A stretch of DNA of 8,833 bases. It comes from DASUAO01 sp046484625. GTDB lineage: Bacteria; Actinomycetota; Acidimicrobiia; IMCC26256; PALSA-555. The translations under genes and the position numbers were made by a program. Under the pieces are notes generated by a model. That model had not been told where the DNA came from. It saw nothing but the letters and a program-made list of their open reading frames with translations, and searched no databases. The first letter of the stretch is position 1; every line of letters begins with the position of its first letter. Below, one piece after another: positions 1 to 6,319 of the stretch. The stretch is from positions 1 to 8,833 of the forward strand of contig JAWOIO010000238.1 of the NCBI GenBank assembly GCA_046484625.1, written 5' to 3'.

Positions 1-42
1 TCGTCGCTCGCCAAGGTGGTCCAGGGTCTCGCGGAGATGTGA
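1..42 (+). CDS. C-terminal end of an unidentified protein (partial)
   Basis: Reading from the first base gives the 13 residues SSLAKVVQGLAEM followed by TGA. Nearly every codon ends in G or C, as in the clear genes of this window, so this is probably the true tail of a gene that begins before the window. Too little remains to name a family. It runs towards the 3' end of the minus-strand tRNA-Asn gene, 18 bases away, and no terminator hairpin is evident between them. Confidence 0.45.
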   Translation, partial: SSLAKVVQGLAEM

Positions 43-60
43 GCTCGGTCGCTCGACGTG

Positions 61-134
61 CTCCGGGGGTGGGACTCGAACCCACAAGCATCTTGATTAA
101 CAGTCAAGCGTTCTGCCAATTGAACTACCCCGGA
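61..134 (-). tRNA. tRNA-Asn (anticodon GTT)
   Basis: On the minus strand the sequence folds as a standard tRNA. The acceptor strand TCCGGGG pairs with CCCCGGA and is followed by discriminator G. The D arm begins AGTTCAATTGGCAGAAC. The anticodon arm is CTTGA-CTGTTAA-TCAAG with anticodon GTT, and the T arm is GTGGG-TTCGAGT-CCCAC. CCA is not encoded; the next bases read CAC. The 5' end overlaps the last ten bases of the upstream HTH/LAGLIDADG-like gene on the same strand, so that gene's stop codon TAG is part of the mature tRNA sequence. Confidence 0.97.
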
Positions 135-775
135 ATCGCGTCTGAGGATAGCAGTGCACGCACAAGACCCATCACCAATCGATGCGTGCGCGAACACCCG
201 TAACGGATGTAGCAACACCCGTAGACGTGCTTGCTGGTCCGGAATCCGCCGTCGGCGACGGGGCGGTATGGCTTGCGGAACTGCGTCCGCGGAACTCGAG
301 TTTCCTCGGACCAATGCGTGGTCGCGGCGTCGAGGTCGAGCCCCTCATGGAGATAAAGCGCAACCCTGAGGCGGGATTCGTCGATCTCGAAGAAGTGACG
401 CAGCCAGCTGCAGAAGAACCCGATCATCCTAGCGTCGGTGTTCGCGAACGAAACGCAGCCGTCTCGCTTCGATCCCTCCCCCGCGTAGAGGGCGACGCCC
501 GCCGCCAAGAAGGCATCCTCGCTGAGTGTGCCGATCAGACGTCGGCCTTCGGCGTCGCACTCCTCGATCTCGCGGACCTTGCGGTCGTGGGCCGGGTGGG
601 GGCGGCGTCGGGCGCCGGTTCGTCGCTTCGACGGGGTGAACGGGACGTCGCGGACCCAGACCGACACCGACGACTTCGCCACGCCGAGCCGCGTCGCGAT
701 GTCGGCCAGCGTGACGCCCTGCGCCCGGAGCGCTCGGGCCCGTTCCCGTTCTCGCACCTTGCCGCGGTAGCCCAT
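125..775 (-). CDS. HTH protein with LAGLIDADG-endonuclease-like domain
   Basis: A 216-residue protein. Residues about 11-43 form a resolvase/homeodomain-like helix-turn-helix (ARALRAQGVTLADIATRL then VAKSSVSVWVRDV). A basic linker at 51-60 follows. Residues about 88-210 hold a conserved block with LYAGEGSK, SFANTD, SWLRHFF, LYLHEGLD and YGCCYIRY, which recalls the LAGLIDADG homing-endonuclease fold (helix ending in an acidic residue, then a strand and NTD). I recall this two-part architecture, often beginning MGYRGKV, as a recurring actinobacterial family of unproven function. The start at 775 is preferred over an in-frame ATG at 808 because of that N-terminus and because TACCGT sits seven bases upstream, suggesting a leaderless message. 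No Shine-Dalgarno sequence is visible. The stop codon lies inside tRNA-Asn. It may be a site-specific DNA-binding protein or a domesticated endonuclease; activity is not established. Confidence 0.8.
   Translation of the reverse strand: MGYRGKVRERERARALRAQGVTLADIATRLGVAKSSVSVWVRDVPFTPSKRRTGARRRPHPAHDRKVREIEECDAEGRRLIGTLSEDAFLAAGVALYAGEGSKRDGCVSFANTDARMIGFFCSWLRHFFEIDESRLRVALYLHEGLDLDAATTHWSEETRVPRTQFRKPYRPVADGGFRTSKHVYGCCYIRYGCSRTHRLVMGLVRALLSSDAIPG
145..150 (-). promoter_or_regulatory. candidate -10 element for tRNA-Asn
   Basis: On the minus strand TATCCT lies ten bases upstream of the tRNA 5' end, a good match to a TANNNT -10 hexamer at a spacing that would start transcription just before the tRNA. 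It lies within the last codons of the upstream HTH/LAGLIDADG-like gene. No convincing -35 hexamer is seen 16-18 bases further up, so this is a modest call. Co-transcription from the upstream gene and processing by RNase P is the alternative. Confidence 0.4.
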
Positions 776-782
776 GGTTCGG

Positions 783-788
783 ACGGTA
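783..788 (-). promoter_or_regulatory. candidate -10 of a leaderless promoter for the HTH gene
   Basis: TACCGT on the minus strand ends seven bases before the ATG at 775. This matches the TANNNT pattern and spacing typical of actinobacterial leaderless genes, where transcription begins at the start codon. Absence of any purine-rich ribosome site before this ATG agrees. The 39-base gap is shared with the divergent YtxH-like gene. Confidence 0.35.
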
Positions 789-814
789 CGGCCGGGGTGT
801 GACACCATCGAGGG

Positions 815-1030
815 ATGCCGAAGTTCCGTTTGGGAGTGATCATCGGGTTCGGCGCCGGGTACTACCTCGGCGCCAAGGCCGGCCGCGAGCGCTACGAGCA
901 GCTCCGCTCGTTCGTGGCGAGCAGCCCGCTGTCGAAGGTGCAGGCCGCCTACGAGCTGGGGATCGAGCGCATCAAGGACAAGGCGCCGACACCTGAGTCG
1001 CAGACCGTGGTTCCCCCCTCCAACAACTAG
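815..1030 (+). CDS. YtxH-like small membrane protein
   Basis: A 71-residue protein beginning MPKFRLGVIIGFGAGYYLGA. Residues about 6-20 form a short glycine-rich hydrophobic segment, followed at once by KAGRERYEQL and an amphipathic helix rich in charged residues, then a proline/serine-rich tail (TPESQTVVPPSNN). The GFGAGYYLGAKAGRERYEQL block is the hallmark of a widespread actinobacterial small protein usually labelled YtxH domain-containing; function unknown, presumed membrane-anchored with a cytoplasmic helix. The start codon follows CGAGGG directly, too close for a normal ribosome site. It diverges from the HTH gene and converges on the livK-like gene with only 16 bases between stops, and no clear terminator is seen there. 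Confidence 0.8.
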   Translation: MPKFRLGVIIGFGAGYYLGAKAGRERYEQLRSFVASSPLSKVQAAYELGIERIKDKAPTPESQTVVPPSNN

Positions 1031-1046
1031 CGCCTCCGCCGATACA

Positions 1047-2333
1047 TCACGCCCGGTCGGGCTCCTTCGGGACGGCGTCGAGGTCGTCGCCGAAGCAGAT
1101 GAACGGCTTGCCCGGCTCGCCGAACACGGGCTTGAACTTGCCGTCGACGATCTGGGAGATCGCCACGCAGTCCTGGTCGTTCTCGTGCGCCGTGGTCCAG
1201 TCGACGGGCGGCACGAAGCCGTTCGCGGTGTAGTCGGTCAGCGCGTTGATCGCGTCGACGACCCCCTGCTGGGAGAAGTCCGGCCCGTTGGCTTTCAGCC
1301 CGGTCACGAAGAGGTCGGCGTTGATCCAGCCGATGATCGCGTTCTCGGTCGACCGACCACCGGTGCGCTTGATCCACTTCTGGAAGAGCTTCACGGCCGG
1401 CGGCTTCGGCCGCGTCTCGAGCGGGGCGAACAGCGTCTGCACGTAGAGACCGTTGAGGAAGTCCTGGTTCTCCTCGATGGTCTCCTGCTCGTACGCGTTC
1501 GGCAGGATCATCGCCGCCTCGAGCCCCTGGCGCAGCATCTCCTTGCGGAGGTTGATGATGCCGTTGAAGTCGATGCAGGCGATGACGTAGTCGACGTCCG
1601 CGTCGACCATCTGCGACACCTGAGCGGTGAAGTCGGGGCTCCCGAACGCGAGGCTCTCGTCGTCGAACGCGACGTTCGCGGTTCCGTACTTCTCGAAGCC
1701 ATTCTTTGCCCCGAGGGCGCAGTCGGTCGACTGCGGGACGTTGTAGGCGAGGAGTGCGACGTTCTTGAGCTTTTCCTTCGTGGGGAGCCATGTGCTCACG
1801 CTGGCCTGCGCGCACGTGAAGCAGCCCCACGAGCCCGCGGCGCCGAAGAGGTTCTCCGGTCCCGGCACATTGTCCTCGTTGCCGAACTCGGCGTTGATGT
1901 TCCATCCGAACGCCGGGATGCCATCCTCGACGAGCACCGGAGCGCCCGTGAAGAGGCTCGTGGCGAGTGGGAGCGCCGCGAACACGTCGTCCTGGGCGAG
2001 AAGGGCCTGGATCTCCTCGCGGTTCTTGGCAAGCTGGTCGTCGCGCTTCGAGGCGAGCACGAGCTTGCGCCCGAAGACCCCGCCCTCGGTCTTGTTGATA
2101 TAGGCGAAGTACGCCTCGACCCCGTCGAATGCGGGGCCGTAGGAGACACCCGTCGGGTTCATGGTGTCGGTGAGGACCCCGCCGACCCGGATCTCGTCGT
2201 CGGTCACCCCGGGCTGGTCGACCGACGGGAAGTCCTCCTGCGCGGTGGCGATGGCAGCCGGCGTGGCTGCGAGCAACACGGCTGTGACCAGCAATGCGAT
2301 CCCGCGACCGACGCGAACACGTGAACCCGACAT
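1047..2333 (-). CDS. livK: branched-chain amino acid-type ABC transporter substrate-binding protein
   Basis: A 428-residue periplasmic-binding-protein type 1 (Peripla_BP_6/LivJK-like). Residues 1-31 look like a Sec signal peptide: basic RVRVGR, a hydrophobic core GIALLVTAVLLAATPAAIA, and likely AxA cleavage near ATA-QED. No lipobox cysteine is present. The mature protein opens with the family pattern VTDDEIRVGGVLTDTMNPTG, then GVEAYFAYIN.TEGGVFGRKL at about 71-91, APVLVEDGIPAFG at 131-143 and FTAQVSQMVDADVDYVIAC at 235-253. Six cysteines (171, 174, 205, 253, 389, 413) remain, unusual for this family. The ATG at 2333 is chosen because GAGGGGGG lies four bases upstream and the signal peptide starts there; an extension to 2447 adds a non-homologous leader. 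It diverges from the permease/ATPase operon and is presumably its binding protein. Ligand unproven: this family binds leucine/isoleucine/valine but also amides, urea and aromatic acids. Confidence 0.92.
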   Translation of the reverse strand: MSGSRVRVGRGIALLVTAVLLAATPAAIATAQEDFPSVDQPGVTDDEIRVGGVLTDTMNPTGVSYGPAFDGVEAYFAYINKTEGGVFGRKLVLASKRDDQLAKNREEIQALLAQDDVFAALPLATSLFTGAPVLVEDGIPAFGWNINAEFGNEDNVPGPENLFGAAGSWGCFTCAQASVSTWLPTKEKLKNVALLAYNVPQSTDCALGAKNGFEKYGTANVAFDDESLAFGSPDFTAQVSQMVDADVDYVIACIDFNGIINLRKEMLRQGLEAAMILPNAYEQETIEENQDFLNGLYVQTLFAPLETRPKPPAVKLFQKWIKRTGGRSTENAIIGWINADLFVTGLKANGPDFSQQGVVDAINALTDYTANGFVPPVDWTTAHENDQDCVAISQIVDGKFKPVFGEPGKPFICFGDDLDAVPKEPDRA

Positions 2334-2530
2334 CCGTCCCCCCTCACACCGGCCCGACCACCGATGCCTCGGGTGATGATGACACGGCTGCGGCGCCCCG
2401 ACCAGACGCGCCCGAGCGGATCCGGCGCATGCCTCGGACGGCATCACTCGCTGCGGCGACGAGCACCCGCCTCGCTACGCTGACCGCCTGACGTCGAGCC
2501 ATCCGGTCGAGCGAGGGAGAGACCGCTGAC
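2334..2530. promoter_or_regulatory. divergent promoter region between livK and livHM
   Basis: These 197 bases separate the two divergent transporter transcripts and hold no credible gene. On the plus strand TACGCT at 2476-2481 is a possible -10 for livHM, without a recognisable -35. An imperfect inverted pair, CGGGTGATG at 2370-2378 and CATCACTCG at 2442-2450 (eight of nine matching), and a direct repeat ATGCCTCGG at 2364-2372 and 2429-2437, could be operator half-sites coordinating both directions. Purine-rich GAGGGAGAG at 2513-2521 is the likely ribosome site for the GTG start at 2531. The promoter details are tentative. Confidence 0.45.
2338..2345 (-). promoter_or_regulatory. ribosome binding site deciding the livK start
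   Basis: On the minus strand GAGGGGGG lies four bases before the ATG at 2333. It supports this start over the longer reading frame that continues back to 2447, whose extra residues are not signal-peptide-like. Confidence 0.6.
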
Positions 2531-4519
2531 GTGGACGAGCTGATCGGCTACATCGTCCGCGGGATCCCCTTCGGATGCGTCTTCGGGCTGGTCGCGATCG
2601 GTCTCGTCCTCACCTACAAGACGTCCGGCGTCTTCAACCTCGCGTTCGCGGCCCAGGCGTTCGCCTCTGCCGCAGCCTTCTACACGCTGCGCAAGGACGA
2701 GGAATGGGGCATCGTCCCGGCGTTCCTCGTCTCGGTGGTCGTCCTCGCGCCCCTCCTCGGGTTCGTGCTCGACCGGTTCTTGTTCCGACACCTTCGGACC
2801 GCCTCCACGCTCGCCAAGCTCGTCACGTCGCTGGGGCTGCTCGTGGCCACCCCCGAGATCATTCGCCAGGTCTGGTTCGGATCGGACACGAAGTACGCAC
2901 CGCCCTCGATCTGGCCCGGCGGGGACTTCGACCTGCTCTTCGTGGGCAAGGTCTACGCGATGGACGGCAGCCAGGCGGCGACGATGATCGTCACTCTCCT
3001 GGTCGTCGTGGCGCTGACTGCGCTCTTCCGGTACTCGGCCATCGGCCTGCAGATGCGAGCGGTGGTCGAGAGCCCGCGCATGACGGCGCTCGTCGGCGTC
3101 AACCCGAACCGCGTCAGCGCGATCGCCTGGATGCTCTCCAGCGTCATCGCCGGACTCGCGGGTGTCCTGCTCGCGCCGCTCTTCGCCCAGACCGAGGCCG
3201 GCAGCTTCACGACTCTGCTCGTCGGGGCGATCGCGGCCGCAGTGTTCGCGCGGCTCACGAGCATCCCGCTCGCGCTCCTCGGTGGACTGCTGCTCGGCAT
3301 CCTCCAGGGGGTCCTCGCCGGCTACCTTCCCCCAGGCAGCATCCTCGCCGCCGGCCTGCGCCCTTCGCTGCCGTTCGTCACGCTGTTCCTCCTGCTGCTC
3401 TTCTGGCCAGGGCTCCGCCGGAAGTCCGAGATCACCGACCCGCTCTCCGGCGTCGACCCTCCGGCGCCGGGACTGGCCGCAGCCGAGCGCAGCCGTGCAC
3501 TCACGATCGGGACCCGCGCGCTGGGCGCGTGCTTCGCGATCGCCGCCTTCGTCATCACGATCACCGTGCTCGACGTCGTCTGGTTGGGCAACGTCACGCG
3601 AGTGGTGATCTATTCGCTCATCTTCCTGTCGATCACGGTGATCACGGGCATGGCCGGTCAGATCTCCCTCTGCCAGGCGAGCTTCGCAGCTGCCGGCGGC
3701 TTCACGACCGCGCAGCTCGCGGACAACCTGGGCTCTCCGATCCCGTCGTTGCTCCTCGGTGTCGTCGTCGCGATGGTCGTCGGCGCCCTGCTCGCCCTCC
3801 CTTCGCTCAGGCTGGGAGGGATCTACCTCGCGCTCGCCACCCTCGCGTTCGCGCTGATGTTCGACAGTGTGCTCGTCCCGATCCGGTGGATCGGTGGCGG
3901 CCAGCTGCCCACCCAGGCGCCGCGTCCGGAGTACCTCGAGGATGACCGCATGTTCTTCGTCGTCGCCGTCGTGGTGTTCGCGGTCGTCGCGACGCTCGTC
4001 GTGCTCGTCCGGCGGGGGACGACGGGGAAGTTCCTCGATGCGCTCCGCGGCAGCGAGACCGCCGCGGCCTCACTGGGCATCAGTGCCGCGAGATCTCGGG
4101 TCCTCGCGTTCGCGTTGTCGGCCGGCATCGCGGGGCTCGGCGGCGGACTCCTCACCATCTACGAGGAGCAGGCGAACTACGGCAAGAACTTCAGCCCGTT
4201 CCTCAGTCTGTTCTGGATCGTGCTCGTCGTGACCCTCGGTTCCCGGACCGTCGAGGGCGCGATCCAGGCCGGCATCGCGTTCGCGCTCTTCCCCGAGCTC
4301 CTCGAGCTGCTCGGCATCTCGAGTGGGTTTCAGTTCGTGTTCTTCGGGATCGCGGCGCTCACGTACGCCAAGCACCCGGAGGGCCTGGTCGAGTACGGGA
4401 AGCGGCGTCAGCTCGAGGCGCTCCAGCGGTGGCTCGACCGCGACAAACGCGAGCCGCACCACGAAGAACCGGATCACGCTGCGCCTCCGGGCGACGGCAT
4501 GGAGGTGGTGCCGTCGTGA
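2531..4519 (+). CDS. livHM: fused LivH-LivM permease of a branched-chain amino acid-type ABC transporter
   Basis: A 662-residue integral membrane protein joining the two permeases normally made separately. Residues about 1-296 are LivH-like: YIVRGIPFGCVFGLVAIGLV, TSGVFNLAFA, and the cytoplasmic coupling region RAVVESPRMTALVGVNPNRV at 176-195. Residues about 297-325 are a polar, proline-containing linker. Residues about 326-615 are LivM-like: MAGQISLCQASFAAAGGF at 374-391, LGGIYLALATLAFA at 428-441, and a second coupling region LRGSETAAASLGISAARSRV at 505-524. About 620-662 form a charged cytoplasmic tail. The start is GTG, preceded by GAGGGAGAG. The gene overlaps the following ATPase gene by four bases (GTGA), indicating translational coupling. 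It should form the whole transmembrane channel, two coupling loops docking onto the two ATPase halves. Substrate inferred only from family. Confidence 0.94.
   Translation: MDELIGYIVRGIPFGCVFGLVAIGLVLTYKTSGVFNLAFAAQAFASAAAFYTLRKDEEWGIVPAFLVSVVVLAPLLGFVLDRFLFRHLRTASTLAKLVTSLGLLVATPEIIRQVWFGSDTKYAPPSIWPGGDFDLLFVGKVYAMDGSQAATMIVTLLVVVALTALFRYSAIGLQMRAVVESPRMTALVGVNPNRVSAIAWMLSSVIAGLAGVLLAPLFAQTEAGSFTTLLVGAIAAAVFARLTSIPLALLGGLLLGILQGVLAGYLPPGSILAAGLRPSLPFVTLFLLLLFWPGLRRKSEITDPLSGVDPPAPGLAAAERSRALTIGTRALGACFAIAAFVITITVLDVVWLGNVTRVVIYSLIFLSITVITGMAGQISLCQASFAAAGGFTTAQLADNLGSPIPSLLLGVVVAMVVGALLALPSLRLGGIYLALATLAFALMFDSVLVPIRWIGGGQLPTQAPRPEYLEDDRMFFVVAVVVFAVVATLVVLVRRGTTGKFLDALRGSETAAASLGISAARSRVLAFALSAGIAGLGGGLLTIYEEQANYGKNFSPFLSLFWIVLVVTLGSRTVEGAIQAGIAFALFPELLELLGISSGFQFVFFGIAALTYAKHPEGLVEYGKRRQLEALQRWLDRDKREPHHEEPDHAAPPGDGMEVVPS
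4501..4506 (+). promoter_or_regulatory. ribosome binding site deciding the livGF start
   Basis: GGAGGT sits nine bases before the GTG at 4516, inside the last codons of livHM. It fixes the ATPase start at this GTG, giving the expected N-terminus VSLLEARGITKRFAGITALD, rather than at an upstream codon at 4429 that would add 29 arginine-rich residues read from the livHM region. Confidence 0.75.
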
Positions 4520-6072
4520 GCCTGCTCGAAGCCCGTGGGATCACGAAGCGGTTCGCGGGCATCACCGCACTCGACGCTGTGACGCTCGAGATCGAGCGGG
4601 GCGAAGCGGTCGGCCTGATCGGCCCCAACGGCGCCGGGAAGACGACGTTCTTCAACTGCCTGCTGGGCATGCTTCGACCGGACGAAGGCAGCATCCACTT
4701 CGATGGACGGGACATCACGGGCTCCCCGATCCACCGGCGGGCGCGACTCGGGTTCGGTCGGACATTCCAGCGGATCGAGCTCTTCGGCGGGATGACCGTT
4801 CGCGATCACCTTCTGGTGGCCACGCGCGCACATCTCGGCACCGGACGGTTCTGGAAGGACTGCTTGAACCTCGCGCAGCCAACGGCCGAGGAGCGCGGGC
4901 GCGTCGACGCCACCCTCGAGCTGCTCGGCCTCGACGACATGGCCGATCGACGGATCGAGGCCCTCAGCCTCGGCCAAGGACGCCTCGTGGAGCTCGGCCG
5001 AGCACTGATGACCGACCCGCTCCTGCTCCTGCTCGACGAGCCGTCCTCGGGACTTGACCAGTACGAGACCGCGAGCTTGGTCCGAACCCTCCAGGAGGTG
5101 CAGCGCGATCGCGGCACCGCGATCCTCCTCGTCGAGCACGACGTCGGGATGGTGCAGTCGTTCGCGTCCCGTCTCTACGTCCTCGACTTCGGCACCCTCA
5201 TCGCACAGGGAGCGACGGCCGACGTCATGAACGACGACACCGTGCAGCGCGCCTACCTCGGTGAGCTCACCACCACGACCACCGAGGAGCCCGAGCGCGT
5301 GGTCGTCTCGTCCGAGCCCGAACCGACTGCTACCCCCACCACGACCGACCGCGAGGCCCTCCTCGAGCTACGAGACGTGGAGGCCGGCTACGGGCCGTTC
5401 CGTGCGCTCTTCGGCGTCTCCTTCTCGGTCGCCGAGGGGGGCGTCGTTGCCCTGCTCGGAGGGAACGGCGCCGGGAAGACCACGACCGCGCGCGTCGTCA
5501 GCGGTCTGGTCCCGGTCACGGCCGGCGAGGTGCGCTTCGACGACACCGACATCGCGCACATGCCGCCATGGAAGATCGCGCCGCTCGGCATCGTGCACGC
5601 CCCCGAAGGGCGCTCCGTCTTCAGTTCCCTCACGGTCGAGGAGAACCTGACGCTCGACTTCCGACGCAACCTCGGACGACGGGGCGTCGACGGGGGGCTC
5701 GAACACGCGTACAACCTCTTCCCGCGTCTCGGCGAGCGTCGCAAGCAGCTCGCCGGCACCCTCTCCGGTGGGGAGCAGCGGATGCTCGCGCTCGCCCGCG
5801 TGCTCGTCCGCCCGCCTCGACTCCTCGTCGTCGACGAGCTCTCACTCGGGCTCGCGCCGATCATCATCGACGAGGTGTACGCGACCCTCGAGGAGGTGCG
5901 CCGGAGCGGCACGACCATGCTCATCATCGAGCAGTACGTCGGTCACGCACTGGCGATCGCGGACACCGCGGTGCTGTTGCTCCACGGCGAGGTCGCCTAC
6001 GACGGCCCCGCGTCCGAGCTCGGCGACGTCTCCGAGCGTCTGCTCGCCGCCGGGAACGCTCGGGAGCACTGA
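4516..6072 (+). CDS. livGF: fused LivG-LivF ATPase of a branched-chain amino acid-type ABC transporter
   Basis: A 518-residue protein with two complete ABC ATPase domains. Domain 1 (about 1-250, LivG-like) has Walker A GPNGAGKTT at 36-44, Q-loop glutamine near 85, signature SLGQGR at about 151-156, Walker B LLLLDEPSSGLD with D174/E175, and switch H208. Its signature departs from the usual LSxGQ(Q/R) only mildly. A Thr/Glu/Pro linker spans about 252-280. Domain 2 (about 281-518, LivF-like) has Walker A GGNGAGKTT at 315-323, APEGRSVFSSLTVEENL as the Q-loop region typical of LivF, signature LSGGEQ at 416-421, Walker B LLVVDELSLGLAP with D440/E441, and glutamine in EQYV where most ABC proteins have the switch histidine, which is normal for LivF. 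Both sites look competent, so it can supply the entire nucleotide-binding pair for livHM. Confidence 0.95.
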   Translation: MSLLEARGITKRFAGITALDAVTLEIERGEAVGLIGPNGAGKTTFFNCLLGMLRPDEGSIHFDGRDITGSPIHRRARLGFGRTFQRIELFGGMTVRDHLLVATRAHLGTGRFWKDCLNLAQPTAEERGRVDATLELLGLDDMADRRIEALSLGQGRLVELGRALMTDPLLLLLDEPSSGLDQYETASLVRTLQEVQRDRGTAILLVEHDVGMVQSFASRLYVLDFGTLIAQGATADVMNDDTVQRAYLGELTTTTTEEPERVVVSSEPEPTATPTTTDREALLELRDVEAGYGPFRALFGVSFSVAEGGVVALLGGNGAGKTTTARVVSGLVPVTAGEVRFDDTDIAHMPPWKIAPLGIVHAPEGRSVFSSLTVEENLTLDFRRNLGRRGVDGGLEHAYNLFPRLGERRKQLAGTLSGGEQRMLALARVLVRPPRLLVVDELSLGLAPIIIDEVYATLEEVRRSGTTMLIIEQYVGHALAIADTAVLLLHGEVAYDGPASELGDVSERLLAAGNAREH

Positions 6073-6085
6073 GAGCCGCCCGAGC
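6058..6085 (+). terminator. weak hairpin at the end of livGF
   Basis: GCTCGGG at 6058-6064 and CCCGAGC at 6079-6085 form a 7-bp perfect stem with a 14-base loop that spans the livGF stop codon. No T-run follows, so this may be an attenuating structure rather than a classical intrinsic terminator. Confidence 0.3.
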
Positions 6086-6126
6086 AGGCGCGGTCGTCGG
6101 CCAGGGACGCAGCACTTGCCGGGCCG

Positions 6127-6156
6127 GTGGGGCCGGAAGGGATCGAACCTTCGACC
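6127..6156 (-). repeat. left attachment-site-like repeat (tRNA 3' fragment)
   Basis: Read on the minus strand it gives GGTC, a T arm GAAGG-TTCGATC-CCTTC, acceptor strand CGGCCCC and AC. The same 30 bases recur exactly at 8603-8632. Beyond it, on the 5' side of the would-be tRNA (6157-6190), are a CTCATAC stretch placed like a Met anticodon loop and GGAGAGAGCGCC like a D arm. However, the anticodon stem does not pair and no GGGGCCG 5' acceptor strand is found. It is therefore a tRNA remnant, not a working gene. Confidence 0.65.
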
Positions 6157-6194
6157 GAGCGAGTATGAGCGGGCCCAAGGCGCTCTCTCCTGTT

Positions 6195-6234
6195 CGCGCG
6201 TGTGCGGATCTGTTGCTGCATGAGCACACGCGCG
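6195..6234. terminator. strong 11-bp hairpin downstream of the Fic gene
   Basis: CGCGCGTGTGC at 6195-6205 and GCACACGCGCG at 6224-6234 are perfectly complementary with an 18-base loop. It lies 86 bases past the Fic stop codon in the Fic reading direction and just inside the left att-like repeat. It could terminate Fic transcription, although there is no T-run, or be a protein-binding inverted repeat of the old recombination site. Confidence 0.45.
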
Positions 6235-6270
6235 CACCCATCGTGCACGTGCGACAGGTGCTTTCGCGCA

Positions 6271-6292
6271 ACTCGGTGCCAAACCGGTGCCA
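6271..6292. repeat. left paired GGTGCCA motif (candidate integrase arm site)
   Basis: Two GGTGCCA copies lie 11 bases apart (6275 and 6286), about one helical turn. The 19 bases 6271-6289 are identical to 8534-8552 near the other end of the islet. Lambda-type integrases bind short paired direct repeats of this kind (arm sites) on either side of the core site, which would explain one set near each boundary. Binding is inferred, not shown. Confidence 0.45.
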
Positions 6293-6319
6293 AGAATCGG
6301 TCTCGAGAACGGGCGACCG

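Noticed and set aside
182..802. 206-residue plus-strand ORF opposite the HTH gene
   Set aside because: Antisense shadow caused by high GC; the minus-strand frame has the HTH and the conserved blocks.
1185..2324. 379-residue plus-strand ORF opposite livK
   Set aside because: Its composition is the antisense image of a clear Peripla_BP_6 gene with signal peptide and ribosome site; no motif of its own is visible.
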